64,000 bases of DNA, taken from positions 620,001-684,000 of the forward strand of contig NZ_CP046120.1 in the NCBI RefSeq assembly GCF_009707465.1, in the 5' to 3' direction. Made by a program: the position numbers and the translations under genes. Source of the stretch: Novosphingobium sp. Gsoil 351 (GTDB lineage Bacteria > Pseudomonadota > Alphaproteobacteria > Sphingomonadales > Sphingomonadaceae). The notes beneath the pieces were generated by a model. That model was given only the letters and a program-made list of their open reading frames with translations, had not been told where the DNA came from and did no database searches. Positions 25,377 to 36,316 of the stretch are shown here, piece after piece. How positions within the stretch are numbered: the stretch's first letter is position 1; the number at the start of each line of letters is the position of its first letter.

Positions 25377-27680
25377 TCAACCCTCCAGCGTTTCGCGCGT
25401 GATTCCCTCGATCAGCTCAAGCGTCGCGGCGGTCTCGCGCAGCCGCGCCAGGAATGCGGCGCGGCGTTCGGCCAGGTCCGGGCCGGGATCGGTCAGACGC
25501 AGGTTCGCGGCCAGATCCAGCGCGGTCTTGAACAGCGGGCGCGAAACCGCCTCGGGGTTGCGCAGCTTCTGTTCGAGCAAGTGCTGGCGGCCCAGCCCGA
25601 CCGCCGCGGTGACGATGGCTTCACGGTCGGCAGGCGCATCCACCGGCGCGCGGGTCAACAGTTCGGCAACCAGCGCATAGGCCTCTACGAATGCGCGCAT
25701 CACCGAGTGCGCGGTGCCGACCCCGGCGAAGATTGCGCGGAAGGACTCCTCGGGGGTGACCGCGGCGCGCAGATGCTCGCGCCATTCGGGCGCGACGAGG
25801 TCCATCTCCTCGCCCAGCGCGCGCTCGAAGGCGGGCCGCTCGCGGAAGAAGAACTCGAACTTGAGCGCCTCGCGGCTGCGCACCGCGGCGGCGAAGAACG
25901 CTTGCTCACGCTCACGCGGCGGGCGCTCGGCGGCGGTCAACACGGATAGCTCGCCGATCGCCCGGTCGAGCACGAAGTGGAGCATCGAATTGCGATAGAA
26001 CGCCGCTGCGATGTGCTGGTCGTTGCCGATGCCATAGACCGTTTCGTGCCCGGTATCGTGGCGCAGGACCACGCCCGATCCGATCAGCGCGTCGAGCGCG
26101 GCATCGAGCCTGCCGGGCTCGTCCAACTGCGCGCTGTCGGCCAGCGGCTGGCTGCGGGCGCGGGCGTGGGCGACCGCCAGCCCGGCATACCTTTCCAGCC
26201 GCGCCCGCGGCACCGCCCTGCCGCCGGTCGCTAGCAGTGCGAACGAGACCAGCGCGATTCCAGTGATCGGAGTAACCTGATTGGTTTGCCAAGAAACCGC
26301 CAGCGCCAGTTTTTGCATCGCCAGCAGCGCCTCGGGCGATTTTGCATCGAGTGCCGGGTCGGGCGGCCCGAGCGCCTCGCGCATCGACAGCGGTTCGCCG
26401 ACACGGAGATACGCCTTGCCATAAGGCCGCCGCAGCGCGCGCAGATACGACAGCATCCAGCGAAAGCTCTCGGCCGGTTTGACCTCGCCGCGCGCCTCGC
26501 GAATGAAATCGGCGGTCTCGTAAACCTGGTCGTAGACCACCGCGATCGGGACCAGCTTGACGTCCTCGACCCTGCCCTGGCGATAGGCATCGACGACGTA
26601 GGTCATCAGCCCCAGCTTCGGCGGAAGCAGCTTGCCGGTGCGCGAGCGGGTGCCTTCGGGAAACCATTCGAGGCTGAACCGCCGCTCGATCATGTAGGCG
26701 AGGTATTCGCGCAGCGCGAAGCGATAGACCGGGTTGCCGGTGATCCCGCGGCGTACGAAGATCCGCCCGGCCTTGCGCATCAGCGGCCCCATCGGCCAGA
26801 AGCTCATGTTGATCCCGGCGAACAGCGTCGGCGGCGGCAGGCCGTGCTCCCACAGCACGGTATCGACGATCGGTGCGTCGAGATTGGCCTTGTGGCTGGG
26901 CAGGATCAGCGCGGGATAGCGCGCCAGCAGCGGCTCCAGCGCCTCGACCTGGCCCGGCACGAGGTCGATCTCCCCGTAGGCCCGCGCATAGCCCCAGCGG
27001 AAAAACCGCATCATCCGGTCGAGCACGAACGGGCTACGCTCGGTGCGCAGTTCGTGGAGGTAGCCGGCGGCTTCGGCGGCGATCTCGCCTTCGGATCGCC
27101 CAAGTTCGTCAGCCAGCCGCGCTACGCCCTCGCGATAACCCGGCGTGGCCGCTACATCCTCGGGCGTGATCCGCGGCGCTTTGTAGCGGCGGCCCTGGAC
27201 CCGGACTTCGGCGCGTTCGAGCGACAATTCGGCCTGGCGCGCGACAAACCCGGCGAAGTCGCTGTCGATTCCACCACCCGTGCGCTGCTTCCACCGCGCG
27301 CGCAGGGTCCCGAGTGCGGCGGGTTCGGCTTCGGCGAGGTTCCAGCGGCTGGTGTCTCCGCTGGCGATAAGCCGACGCTTGAGGCGTTCGGAGGGATTGC
27401 GCGGATCGCCCAGGGCCAGCAACCGGTTGTTTTTCGGCGGCAGCCACGCGATCCGAACCGGGGCGAGCACCGCCGTGTCATCGTCGAGCGAGGCGACCAA
27501 GCGCGCAACCGCGTCGGAGGCGGGACCGGTCTGACGATCGAACAGAAAGAGCCGCGAGCCCGAAGCAGCGAAAATCTTTTCGAGCAGTTCGCGCTCGGTT
27601 GCGCCGCGAGCAGCGCCAAGCACGATCCGCGGAGGCGCATCCGGCGCGACGTCGGCGACTGCCCTGGACACCCCGCTCAT
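25377..27680 (-). CDS. plsB: Glycerol-3-phosphate 1-O-acyltransferase, PlsB type
   Basis: A 767-residue protein of the PlsB family, which puts the first acyl chain on glycerol 3-phosphate at the inner membrane. Catalytic motifs are clear: LPSHKANLDAP (HX4D, about residue 262), GRIFVRRGITGNPVY, WFPEGTRSRTGKLLPPKLG and LVPIAVVYDQVYE. Length and domain order match E. coli and mycobacterial PlsB (around 800 residues). The start at 27680 has GGGGAGCAGG upstream; the in-frame start 22 codons earlier reads through the spacer. Most alphaproteobacteria use PlsX/PlsY, so this may be a second or conditional route. Confidence 0.88.
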   Translation of the reverse strand: MSGVSRAVADVAPDAPPRIVLGAARGATERELLEKIFAASGSRLFLFDRQTGPASDAVARLVASLDDDTAVLAPVRIAWLPPKNNRLLALGDPRNPSERLKRRLIASGDTSRWNLAEAEPAALGTLRARWKQRTGGGIDSDFAGFVARQAELSLERAEVRVQGRRYKAPRITPEDVAATPGYREGVARLADELGRSEGEIAAEAAGYLHELRTERSPFVLDRMMRFFRWGYARAYGEIDLVPGQVEALEPLLARYPALILPSHKANLDAPIVDTVLWEHGLPPPTLFAGINMSFWPMGPLMRKAGRIFVRRGITGNPVYRFALREYLAYMIERRFSLEWFPEGTRSRTGKLLPPKLGLMTYVVDAYRQGRVEDVKLVPIAVVYDQVYETADFIREARGEVKPAESFRWMLSYLRALRRPYGKAYLRVGEPLSMREALGPPDPALDAKSPEALLAMQKLALAVSWQTNQVTPITGIALVSFALLATGGRAVPRARLERYAGLAVAHARARSQPLADSAQLDEPGRLDAALDALIGSGVVLRHDTGHETVYGIGNDQHIAAAFYRNSMLHFVLDRAIGELSVLTAAERPPREREQAFFAAAVRSREALKFEFFFRERPAFERALGEEMDLVAPEWREHLRAAVTPEESFRAIFAGVGTAHSVMRAFVEAYALVAELLTRAPVDAPADREAIVTAAVGLGRQHLLEQKLRNPEAVSRPLFKTALDLAANLRLTDPGPDLAERRAAFLARLRETAATLELIEGITRETLEG

Positions 27681-27770
27681 CGCCTGCTCCCCTCCCCCGT
27701 GGAGGATTGGTCGAACGATGGAAAGCGCAAGCCCGGGGCGGAACAATCCGCCCCGGACTTGCCATTCAGA

Positions 27771-30561
27771 TCAGAACTTGCCGCGCAGGGTCACGCCATA
27801 AGTGCGCGGTTCGGCGAGGAACTGCGAGAAGATCTGGCGCCCGCCCGGATACTGCGGATCGACGAACGGGGCCGAGGTGGTGCCCGCCTGGAACGGCGTG
27901 TTGAATCCGACCTGGGCATAGTGCTTCTGGAAGATGTTTTGACCCCAGAACTCGACCGACCACTTCTCGTCCGGGCCGCGCACGCCGACGCGAGCGTTGA
28001 AAAGCGCGAACCCGTCCTGGATCTTCTGCGGGAACAGGTCGGAGCCCGTGTTGTAGTCGCTGCTCATGCGGCCATCGACATAGAACAGCGCGGACAGTCC
28101 GCTGTCGCCGATGTCCGGCGTCCAGGTCACGCTGCTGGTCGCCACGTACTTGGGCGCGTTCGACAGGGTTCTTGCCCGGCAGGAACCGCAGTGCGGGATC
28201 GAGCGGTGCGCCGGTCTTGTTGCCGACCAGGTCGCTGCGGTATTTGGTGTCGGCGTAAGTAAAGCCGAACCCGACGCGGAAGTTGCGCGCGGGCGAGATC
28301 GAGGTCTCCAGCTCCACACCCTGCGCACGCACGCCATAGCTGACGTCGCTCTTGGCGCAGGCGCCCGTAGTGGCCGCCGCGGCGTTGAAGTTTGCGCCGG
28401 CGGCGGACAGGCTCTGATCGCTGTCGGTCACGCCCAGGTTCGCATCGCAACCGTTGATGTTCTGGACGAGGAAGACCGTGCCGTTGAAGGTGTTGAGCTG
28501 GAAGCTGCGGAATTCCGAGCGGAACAGCGCCAGGCTGGCGCTGAACGGCCCGGTCGCGTACTTCGCGCCCAGTTCGTAGCTGGTCACCTTCTCAGGATCG
28601 AACTGAAGGTTCTTGACTAGCGCCTGCGCGCCGCCGACCGACGCGAACGTCGCGGTGGGCGATTTCAGCGCCGAGCGATCGAGGTTGAACCCACCTGCCT
28701 TATAGCCGCGCGCGTAGCTGGCGTAGAGCAGCAAGTCGTCGGTCGCCTTGTACGAGAGGATCGCGGTGCCGGTGAACTCGTCCTCGCTGCGCTTGTCCCG
28801 GATGTTGACGCCGTTGAGCTCGGCGGTCGAGTTACCCTGGCAAGAGAGCCCGATCAGGCCGACGGCGGTTGCACCCAATGTCGAGAGGAACGGGGTCAGC
28901 GCGGCCTGCTGCGCCGTGCAAACCGTGTTGTTGTTGCCGAACGTGGTGTTGAGCTTCTTCTTGTCGTTCGTATAGCGAACGCCCAACGTCAGATCGAGCG
29001 CATCGGTGACGTGGATGATGTTGTGCGTGAAGAGCGCATAGTTGCGATCCTTCTGGCCATACATGTCGAGCGTGCTGCCCAGGTTGTTGAGCGTCTCCAG
29101 CCGATCGATCGCCGCCAACAGCGCTCCCCCAAGCACCGCTGAACCACCGGTCGCGGCGCCGCTGCCGACGACCGCACGGCCCGTCGGCGACAGACATCCC
29201 GCCGCGGTCGGAGCATAGAATCCGGCCAGCCCTCCGCCTGAAACGACGCGGCAGGTCGCGAAGCGGCCGTACTGGTTGCCGAACTTGAGGTTGTCCTGCA
29301 CCTTCAGCCGCTCGTCGGCGTAATAGCCGCCGATCAGCCAATCGAGCTTGCCGCCGAACGCCTCGCCCTGAAGGCGCACTTCCTGGGTGAAGGTGTGGAA
29401 CTGGCGATAGAGATCCTTGCTCGGCGCGCGGTAGAGGATGTCGACCGCGCTGTAGTCGACGTCGCCGGCCTGGCCCGAGCGATACTCGCGATAGGCGGTG
29501 ATCGAGGTCAGCTTGGCGTTGCCGAAATCGTAGTCGATCTGGGCCGAGCCGCCGTAGTCCTTGGTCTTGCCGAAGAAGCTTCGGCCGGGCGTGACATAGG
29601 CGGTGCGGTCATGCCCCGGGGTCAGTCCGGCGAGCGGTTGGCCGAGATCGCGCAGCACGTTGATGATGTTGTTGCCGTTCTGCTGCAACGGGCTCAGCGG
29701 GGTCGAAGGGAAGTTGAGGTCGCCGATGAACGGGTTGACCGAAGCATCGACATAGGTTGCCGAGCAGCACCGCTCGCGGCGGAAGGTGTAGTCGCCGATC
29801 AGGCGCACGCTCAGCGCGTCGGTCGGCTCGAACAGCAGCTGGCCGCGCAGGAAATAGCGGTTGCGGTTGTTGATCTTCGTGTTGTTGGCGGGATCGGGAT
29901 TGAAGCCGTCACGCTTGACGTAGACGCCGTCGAGCCGGGCGGCGATGGTTTCGCTCAGCGGGCCGGTGACGCTTCCCGAAGCGCGCATGTAGTCGTAGTT
30001 GCCGTAGGTCAGCTCGCCGGTGCCGCCGAACTGGAATGCGGGCTTCTTGGAATAGATGCTGATCAGGCCGGCCGACGAGTTGCGCCCGCCCAGCGTGCCC
30101 TGCGGGCCGCGTTGAACCTCGATCCGGTCGAGTTCGCCCAGCTCGTTGAGGCCGATGCCCGAACGCGAGCGATAGACGCCGTCGATGAACACCGGGACCG
30201 AGCTTTCGAGGCCGGGGTTGTCGCCAACCGTGCCGATGCCGCGGATACGCGCCGAGCCGTTGGCTTCCGATCCGGTCGACGAGACCAGCAGCGAGGGCGC
30301 GACCTGGTTGAGCTGGCGGATGTCGTTGGCGCCGCTGTTCTTGAGCGTTTCGGAGTTCACGGCCGAAATCGCGACCGGCACGTCGGCGAGTTGCTGCGAG
30401 CGGCCCTGCGCGGTGACGATGATGTCGGGACCGGACGGTGCGGCTTCCTCATCGGCATTCTGCGGCGCGGCGGTGTCCTGAGCGAAGGCGGGGACGCCCG
30501 CCACTGAAGCCAGCGCGAAGGCAGCGAGCGAGGCTGCGGTGCGAATTGCCGATTTTGCCAT
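27771..30561 (-). pseudogene. TonB-dependent receptor, frameshifted near the C-terminus
   Basis: A receptor of about 929 residues if one frame break is mended. From 30561 the frame gives a signal peptide (ending VPAFAQ), the TonB box DIIVTAQGRSQQLADVPVAI, plug motifs (IRGIGTVGDNPG, IEVQRGPQGTLGGRNSSAG) and most of the barrel to FLPGKN. There an extra base in GGG 28166-28168 (plus strand) throws it out; the other frame continues LSNAPKYVATSSVTWTPD and ends TYGVTLRGKF with the proper C-terminal Phe. Everything else is intact. AGGGG lies before the ATG. It is of the sphingomonad type annotated as generic TonB receptor; ligand unknown. Confidence 0.88.
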
Positions 30562-30954
30562 GTGAAATATTCCCCTGCGGTGGGGCCGCAGCCCCATTGA
30601 ATCCCGGAAGGAGGAGGGTCGTAACCCGCGGCGCTTGGCCACCCCCGCCCGTGCCCGTGCCCGGCGTGTTCCCGCCGGTGCATCGCATGGCAATTGTGAC
30701 GGTTGACAGGAACAGTCAACGCTCAACGCCAGCGCGGTGGCCCGGGGGCCGCGGGCTGTTGCAAAATAGCTTCAGTCGCCAGGGGTCGAGTCGGCCAAGA
30801 CGAGCGCGTCGAACCTGCTTCGCCCCCGCGCGTTTGCGTTTGCCCCCCCTTCGCCTATAGCCGCAGGCTAACGCCCCGGCCCTTTCCGACGCCGCCGTTT
30901 TCACGGCGCATCGGCGCCGGGGCTTGTCGTTTCGATTGCAGAAAGCACGTGCCC
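30562..30954. other. 393-base divergent intergenic region between TonB receptor and purC
   Basis: No gene is supported here. It holds a small dyad TTGAC-N7-GTCAA (30698-30714) that could be an operator for the receptor, a GC-rich hairpin GGGGCCGCAGCCCC just upstream of the receptor start, and a possible purC promoter at 30834-30861. No Fur box, riboswitch or tRNA could be recognised. Confidence 0.5.
30834..30861 (+). promoter_or_regulatory. Possible sigma-70 promoter for purC
   Basis: TTGCGT and TATAGC are 16 bases apart and lie about 95 bases before the purC start. The match is modest and based on spacing only. Confidence 0.3.
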
Positions 30955-31740
30955 ATGTCCCGCCGCCGCCAGATCTACGAAGGCAAGGCCAAGATCCTCT
31001 ACGAAGGTCCCGAGCCGGGCACGATCATCCAGTATTTCAAGGACGACGCCACCGCGTTCAACGCGCAGAAGCGTGGGACGATCAACGGCAAGGGCGTGAT
31101 CAACAACCGCATCAGCGAGTACGTCTACACCCGCCTGTCGCACATCGGCATCCCCACCCACTTCATCCGCCGCCTCAACATGCGCGAGCAGCTGATCCGC
31201 CAGGTGGAGATCATCCCGATCGAGGTCGTGGTCCGCAACGTGGCCGCGGGCAGCCTGTCCAAGCGGCTGGGGATCGAGGAGGGCGAGCCGCTGCCGCACA
31301 CGCTGATCGAATACTACTACAAGGACGACGCGCTGGGCGATCCGCTGGTCGGCGAGGAGCACATCGCCTGTTTCGGCTGGGCGAACAACGACGAGATGGC
31401 CGACATGTCGTCGATGGCGATCCGGGTGAACGATTTCCTGTGCGGCATGTTCGCCACGATCAACATCCGCCTGATCGACTTCAAGCTGGAGTTCGGGCGG
31501 ATCTGGGACGGCGACTACGCCCGGGTGATCCTGGCGGACGAGATCAGCCCCGACGGCTGCCGCCTGTGGGACATGACCACCGGCGAAAAACTCGACAAGG
31601 ACCGCTTCCGCCGCGACCTGGGCGGCGAGAGCGAAGCCTACCAGGAAGTCGCCCGGCGGCTCGGCCTGCTCCAGGAAGACGGCGGGCCGAGCGAAGTGTT
31701 CGACCTGTCGCACCACCGCAAGCTGCGGGGGAAGAAATAG
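30955..31740 (+). CDS. purC: Phosphoribosylaminoimidazole-succinocarboxamide (SAICAR) synthase
   Basis: A 261-residue ATP-dependent ligase joining CAIR and aspartate in purine synthesis. Family signatures run from [12 protein letters not shown] through [16 protein letters not shown], the DFKLEFGR and [14 protein letters not shown] segments, to [13 protein letters not shown]. Length equals the bacterial single-domain type. The start at 30955 gives the canonical N-terminus; in-frame sequence upstream is spacer. A peptidase gene follows after 4 bases, and purS and purQ lie 4.3 kb further on, suggesting an ancestral purCSQ block split by two inserted genes. Confidence 0.95.
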   Translation: MSRRRQIYEGKAKILYEGPEPGTIIQYFKDDATAFNAQKRGTINGKGVINNRISEYVYTRLSHIGIPTHFIRRLNMREQLIRQVEIIPIEVVVRNVAAGSLSKRLGIEEGEPLPHTLIEYYYKDDALGDPLVGEEHIACFGWANNDEMADMSSMAIRVNDFLCGMFATINIRLIDFKLEFGRIWDGDYARVILADEISPDGCRLWDMTTGEKLDKDRFRRDLGGESEAYQEVARRLGLLQEDGGPSEVFDLSHHRKLRGKK

Positions 31741-31744
31741 CCCG

Positions 31745-34593
31745 ATGAGCCTGCGTCGCGCGCTCGTCGCGCTCGTTGCACTCACACTGGCGGGAGGATG
31801 CGCGGCCGTCCCGCGCGAAACGGCCGCCCTTCCCCCGCGCCCAAGCCCGACTGGGCGTTCCAGGCCAGCGACCTCCCGGCCGATCCCGCGTTCCGGTTCG
31901 GCAAGCTGGCCAACGGGATGCGCTACATCATCCGCCAGAACCGGCGCCCCGAAGGCACCGCGCTGGTGCGGATGGAGATCGAGGCGGGCTCGCTCGACGA
32001 AAGCGACGACGAACGCGGGTATGCCCATTTCGTCGAGCACATGGCGTTCAACGGATCGACCAACGTGCCCGAGGGCGAGATGGTCCATTTGCTGGAGCGC
32101 AACGGGCTGGCGTTCGGCGCGGATACCAACGCCTCGACCGGGTTCGAGCAGACCCAGTACAAGCTCGACCTGCCGCGCAACGATCCCAAGCTGCTCGACA
32201 CCGCGCTGATGCTGATGCGCGAAACCGCCAGCGAGCTGAAGTTCGACGATGCCGCGGTCGCGCGCGAGCGCGGCGTGGTGCTGTCCGAGCTGCGCGACAG
32301 CCTGACCTATTCACGGCGCAATCTGGAGGATCAGCTCGCGTTCCTTTATCCCGACGCGCGGTATCCCAAACGGCTCCCGATCGGGGTGGTGGAAACGCTC
32401 AACAAGGCCAACGGCGCGAACCTCAAGGCCTTCTGGGCGCGCGAATACACCCCAGCGGACACCACGCTGGTGGTGATCGGCGATTTCGATCCGGCGGCGG
32501 TCGAACAGAAGATCGTCGCCCGGTTCGGCGGCTGGCCCGCGCGCACGCCGACGCCGCGTCCCGATCCCGGCAAAGTCGATCCCGCGCAGAAGAACGCGAC
32601 CGATGTGTTCATCGACCCGGCGCTGTCCGAACGGGTCACCGTTTCCCGCCATGGTCCGTATCTGGACGAGCCCGACACGATGGCCAACCGTCGCGCCGCG
32701 CTGCTTCGCGAAATCGGCTACGGCATCGTCAATCGCCGCCTCCAACGGGCCGCCCGGCAGGTCGATCCGCCGTTTCGCGGTGCGGGGGTCGGCACTTCGG
32801 ACGTGTTCAAGATCGGCCGTACGACCAACCTCATCGTCGATGTCGTCGACGGCAAGTGGCAGCGCGGCCTGATCGCCGCCGAGCAGGAATACCGCCGCGC
32901 ACTGAAATTCGGGTTCACCGCCGCCGAAGTGGCCGAGCAGGTCGCCAACGTCCGCGCCCGTTCGCTCAACGCCGCGCGCGCGGCCAACACCCGGACGAAC
33001 GCGGCCCTGGTCGCCGCCGCCTTCGCGCTGGTCGAGGACGAGCAGGTCCCGACCACGCCGCAAAGCTCGCACGAACGGTTCGAGGCGTTCGCGCCTTCGA
33101 TAACGCCCGCGGCGGTGATGGCCGCGATGCGCGTGGAAGCGGTGCCGCTGAAGGACCCCCTGATCAGGCTGCAGGGCCGGACCCAGCCCGCCGGCGGCGC
33201 CGCGGCGATCCGCCAGGCGTGGAACCAGGCGGCCAGGATCAAGTCGACGCGGAGCGCCGCGGGCGCGGAAGATGGCTGGGGTTACACCGATTTCGGCACA
33301 CCGGGCACGGTCGTTTCCGACACCCGCGATTCGCTGCTGGGCATCCGCACCGTGCGTTTCGCCAACGGGGTGATGCTCAACCTCAAGCAGACCGCGCTCG
33401 AGCAGGACCGCGTGCGGATGAGCCTGGCGATCGACGGCGGCGACATGCTCAACACCAGGGCCGATCCGCTGGCGACCGAGATGACCCCGTTCCTGTCCGT
33501 CGGCGGCCTGGGCAAGCACAGTCAGGACGAGCTGCAATCGATCCTGGCCGGCCGGACCGTCGGCGGCGGGCTGGCCTCGGGTGGGGACACGTTCTCTTCG
33601 CGCGCGGTCACAACCCCGGCCGATCTCGAACTGCAACTCCAGTTGCTCGCCGCCTATGTCGCCGATGCCGGCTATCGCCCCGAGGGCGAGGAGCAATACC
33701 GGCTCAACATCGCCAACTTCTTCGCCCAGGCCTTCGCCACCCCCGGGGCGGCGCTCGCCAACGGCCAGGGCGCGGTGATCTCGGACAACGATCCGCGCTA
33801 TTCGCTGGGCAAGCCCGAGGCTTACCAGACGCTGACCTTCGCCAAGCTGAAGGCCGACATCGGCGAGCGGCTGGCGCACGGGGCGATCGAGATCGGGCTG
33901 GTCGGCGATATCGACGAGGACAAGGGTATCGCGCTGGTCGCAAAGACGTTCGGAGCGCTGCCGCCGCGCGAGCCCGCATTCCAGCCCTATCCGGACGCCC
34001 GCAAACGCGTGTTCACGTCCAAGCGCGGCCAAACGATCATCCGCCACACCGGAGACCCCAGCCAGGCGGTCGTCCGCCTGGTCTGGCCGACCCGCGACGA
34101 TGCCGATCCGATCGAATCCATGCAACTCGAAGCCCTGGAGCGCGTCGTAAGGCTGGAACTGACCGACGGCATCCGCGAAAAGCTGGGCAAGAGCTATTCG
34201 CCCTCGGCCTCGAGCGGACTCTCGCGGACCTATCCCGGATACGGCGAATTCACCGTCACCGCCTCGGTCGACGTGACCGACGTCGCCGCGACGCGCGCGG
34301 CCATCGCCCAGATCGTCAGGGACTTGCGCGACAAGCCAGTGAGCGCGGACGAACTCGCCCGCGCGCTCGCCCCTCTGGCCGAGGAAAACGCCAACCTGCT
34401 CAAGACCAACGGCGGATGGATGAACCTGGTCGATCGCGCGCAAAGCCAGGCGGACCTGATCGAACGCTACGCGCGCTTCCAGGAACGGTTGAAAGCGGTT
34501 ACCGCCAAGGACGTCCAGGAGCTGGCGCGGCGTTACCTGGCGCCGGGCCGTGCGGTCGAACTGATCGTATTGCCCAAGGGCGCGAAGCCTTAG
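31745..34593 (+). CDS. M16-family zinc peptidase lipoprotein (frame break after the signal peptide)
   Basis: A pitrilysin-type peptidase of about 949 residues. The signal peptide (LVALTLAGGCAAV, lipobox AGGC) is read from ATG 31745, but the mature protein is in another frame, open from 31798. The switch falls at the five-C run 31832-31836, where one more C restores one frame. The catalytic HXXEH is HFVEH at 32026-32040, with the glutamate downstream in RERGVVLSEL; the second half is the inactive-type M16 C-terminal repeat. It should be a periplasmic or surface peptidase for oligopeptides. It follows purC by 4 bases and converges on a peptide transporter. Confidence 0.86.
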
Positions 34594-34604
34594 AGCCAGA
34601 TGCT

Positions 34605-35951
34605 CTAATCTCGCCGCTCGTCAGGCTCGAGCAAGCGCAGCAGCGGCGCGCGTGTGGCGATCAGCACGACGACGGCGGACAATGCCGTGGTTCCGACCAG
34701 GGCCCAGTACAGCGGCGGGCCGAGCGGCTCGTAGAACCGACCCATCCAGCCCAGCACGAAATAGGAGACCATGGTCGTGGCCTTCATGATGGCCATCATC
34801 GTCGCATTGACCGCGGGTGGAGAATCGCGCGAGATCAGCGACTGGATCGGCGGCTCGGTCCAGCCATAGCTGAGGTCGAGGATCAGGAAGAACACGATCC
34901 ACAGAATGACCGGCACCAGCGGTAAAGTGGCGATCGCCGCGGCGAAGTAGAACGCCGCCGACACCCCCAGATAACCCACCATCATCTTGGCGAAGTCCGT
35001 CGGCTCGCGTCCGCGGCGCGCAAGCGTCAGCCACACGCGATTGGCGACCACCACCCCAAGGATCGTGAGCACGCCATCGACGATGCCGATCCAGGTGACC
35101 GGCACCTCCCACCCCAGGACGGTGCGGTTCACCGCCGTATCGGCCCACACGAACATGATGCCGTAGGCCTGGAACGAAGCGATGCCGTAGATGGTGTAGG
35201 GCAACAGCAGGAACAGTATTCCCCAGACTCTGCGCCACTCTGCGGCCGTCAGCCGCGTCCGCTCCTGCCGCGGGGTCAGGCGATCGGGCGGAAGGTGCCT
35301 GCGCCCGACGAGATAAGTAGCCAGCCCGATTCCCATGCCAACGCCCGCGATGGCGAAGCCATAGTGCCAGCCGACTTTCTCACCCACCGTGCCGATCGCC
35401 AGCGGCGCCACCAGCGCCCCGATGTTGAGCGTGATCAGATAGATGCCGAAGGCGCGGGTGCGGCGGTGATCGTCGGGCGCGTAGAGCAGCCCGACTTGCG
35501 CCGCCATGTTGCCGATGACCCCGCCCGCGCCGGTCACGATCAGCGCCAGCGCGAGCAGGAACCAGTGCTCCGAGGCCATCGTCAGGTGCCCGGCGGTCAT
35601 CAGCAGGCAGCCCAGGGTGATCGTGCGGGTCTTGCCCAGCACCCGATCTCCCAGCCACGCGCCGATCAGCGGGGTGCCGTAGAGCAGCCCCGAGTAGATC
35701 CCGAAGGTCTGCGCCGCGAAGGCCAGGTCGGTCATCGGTCCGACGATCGCCGCCAGCCCGCCGCGGAACGCCGCCAGCCCGAACACGTCGGGCGCGACTC
35801 CGGGCTGGAGCAAGTGCTTGGTCATGTAGAGCATGAGCAGCGCCTGCATTCCGTAGAACGAGAACCGCTCCCACATCTCGGTGGTGGCGAGCACGGTCAG
35901 CCCCCGCGGATGGCCGAACAGATCGCCCTTGCTGCCTTGCGCGTCCGCCAT
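34605..35951 (-). CDS. POT/PTR family proton:oligopeptide symporter
   Basis: A 448-residue inner-membrane transporter with about 12-14 helices. The proton-coupling signature is at the N-terminus: TEMWERFSFYGMQALLMLYM (ExxERF type), with GAWLGDRVLGKTRTI and the conserved FGIYLITLNIGALVAPL. It takes up di- and tripeptides. The start at 35951 gives this N-terminus; the open frame beyond it is spacer. Stops of this gene and the M16 peptidase are 11 bases apart, so they converge; a functional link (peptide cleavage and uptake) is reasonable but unproven. Confidence 0.86.
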   Translation of the reverse strand: MADAQGSKGDLFGHPRGLTVLATTEMWERFSFYGMQALLMLYMTKHLLQPGVAPDVFGLAAFRGGLAAIVGPMTDLAFAAQTFGIYSGLLYGTPLIGAWLGDRVLGKTRTITLGCLLMTAGHLTMASEHWFLLALALIVTGAGGVIGNMAAQVGLLYAPDDHRRTRAFGIYLITLNIGALVAPLAIGTVGEKVGWHYGFAIAGVGMGIGLATYLVGRRHLPPDRLTPRQERTRLTAAEWRRVWGILFLLLPYTIYGIASFQAYGIMFVWADTAVNRTVLGWEVPVTWIGIVDGVLTILGVVVANRVWLTLARRGREPTDFAKMMVGYLGVSAAFYFAAAIATLPLVPVILWIVFFLILDLSYGWTEPPIQSLISRDSPPAVNATMMAIMKATTMVSYFVLGWMGRFYEPLGPPLYWALVGTTALSAVVVLIATRAPLLRLLEPDERRD

Positions 35952-36070
35952 CGCCGGTTTTCCCCACCGAAAGCCCTGGCGTAAGCTATTGCCGGGCCAG
36001 CGCAAGCATTGCGCCGCGGTCGCTCGCCCGGCATAGGCGCCCCAACCGACCACCACGGGAGCCTACCGCG

Positions 36071-36316
36071 ATGAAGGTCCGCATCCACGTCAGTCTCAAG
36101 AACGGCGTCCTCGACCCGCAGGGCCGCGCGATCCATCACGCGCTCGAGGGCTTAGGTTTCGCCGGGGTGCGCGATGTCCGCGCCGGGCGTCTGATCGAGC
36201 TCGACGTCGCCGACGACACTAGCGATGCCGCGCTCGACGAGATGTGCCGCAAGCTGCTCGCCAACATGGTGATCGAGAACTACCGGATCGAAAAGGTGGC
36301 GGAGGCGGTCGCGTGA
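36071..36316 (+). CDS. purS: Phosphoribosylformylglycinamidine synthase subunit PurS
   Basis: An 81-residue small subunit of the three-part FGAM synthase (PurS-PurQ-PurL). It has the family pattern [38 protein letters not shown] and [15 protein letters not shown]. It bridges PurL and the glutaminase PurQ. Its stop overlaps the purQ start (GTGA). PurL is not in the window. Confidence 0.95.
   Translation: MKVRIHVSLKNGVLDPQGRAIHHALEGLGFAGVRDVRAGRLIELDVADDTSDAALDEMCRKLLANMVIENYRIEKVAEAVA

Noticed and set aside
30696..30714. TTGACAGG...GTCAA dyad considered as a second Pho box
   Set aside because: The half-sites are inverted, not direct repeats at 11 bases, so it does not fit PhoB.
31776..34925. 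A 1,049-codon open frame running the length of the M16 peptidase in another plus frame
   Set aside because: Its translation is Arg/Pro/Ala/Gly-rich low-complexity shadow with no domain; the peptidase frame has HXXEH and family motifs. Long open shadows are expected at this G+C.
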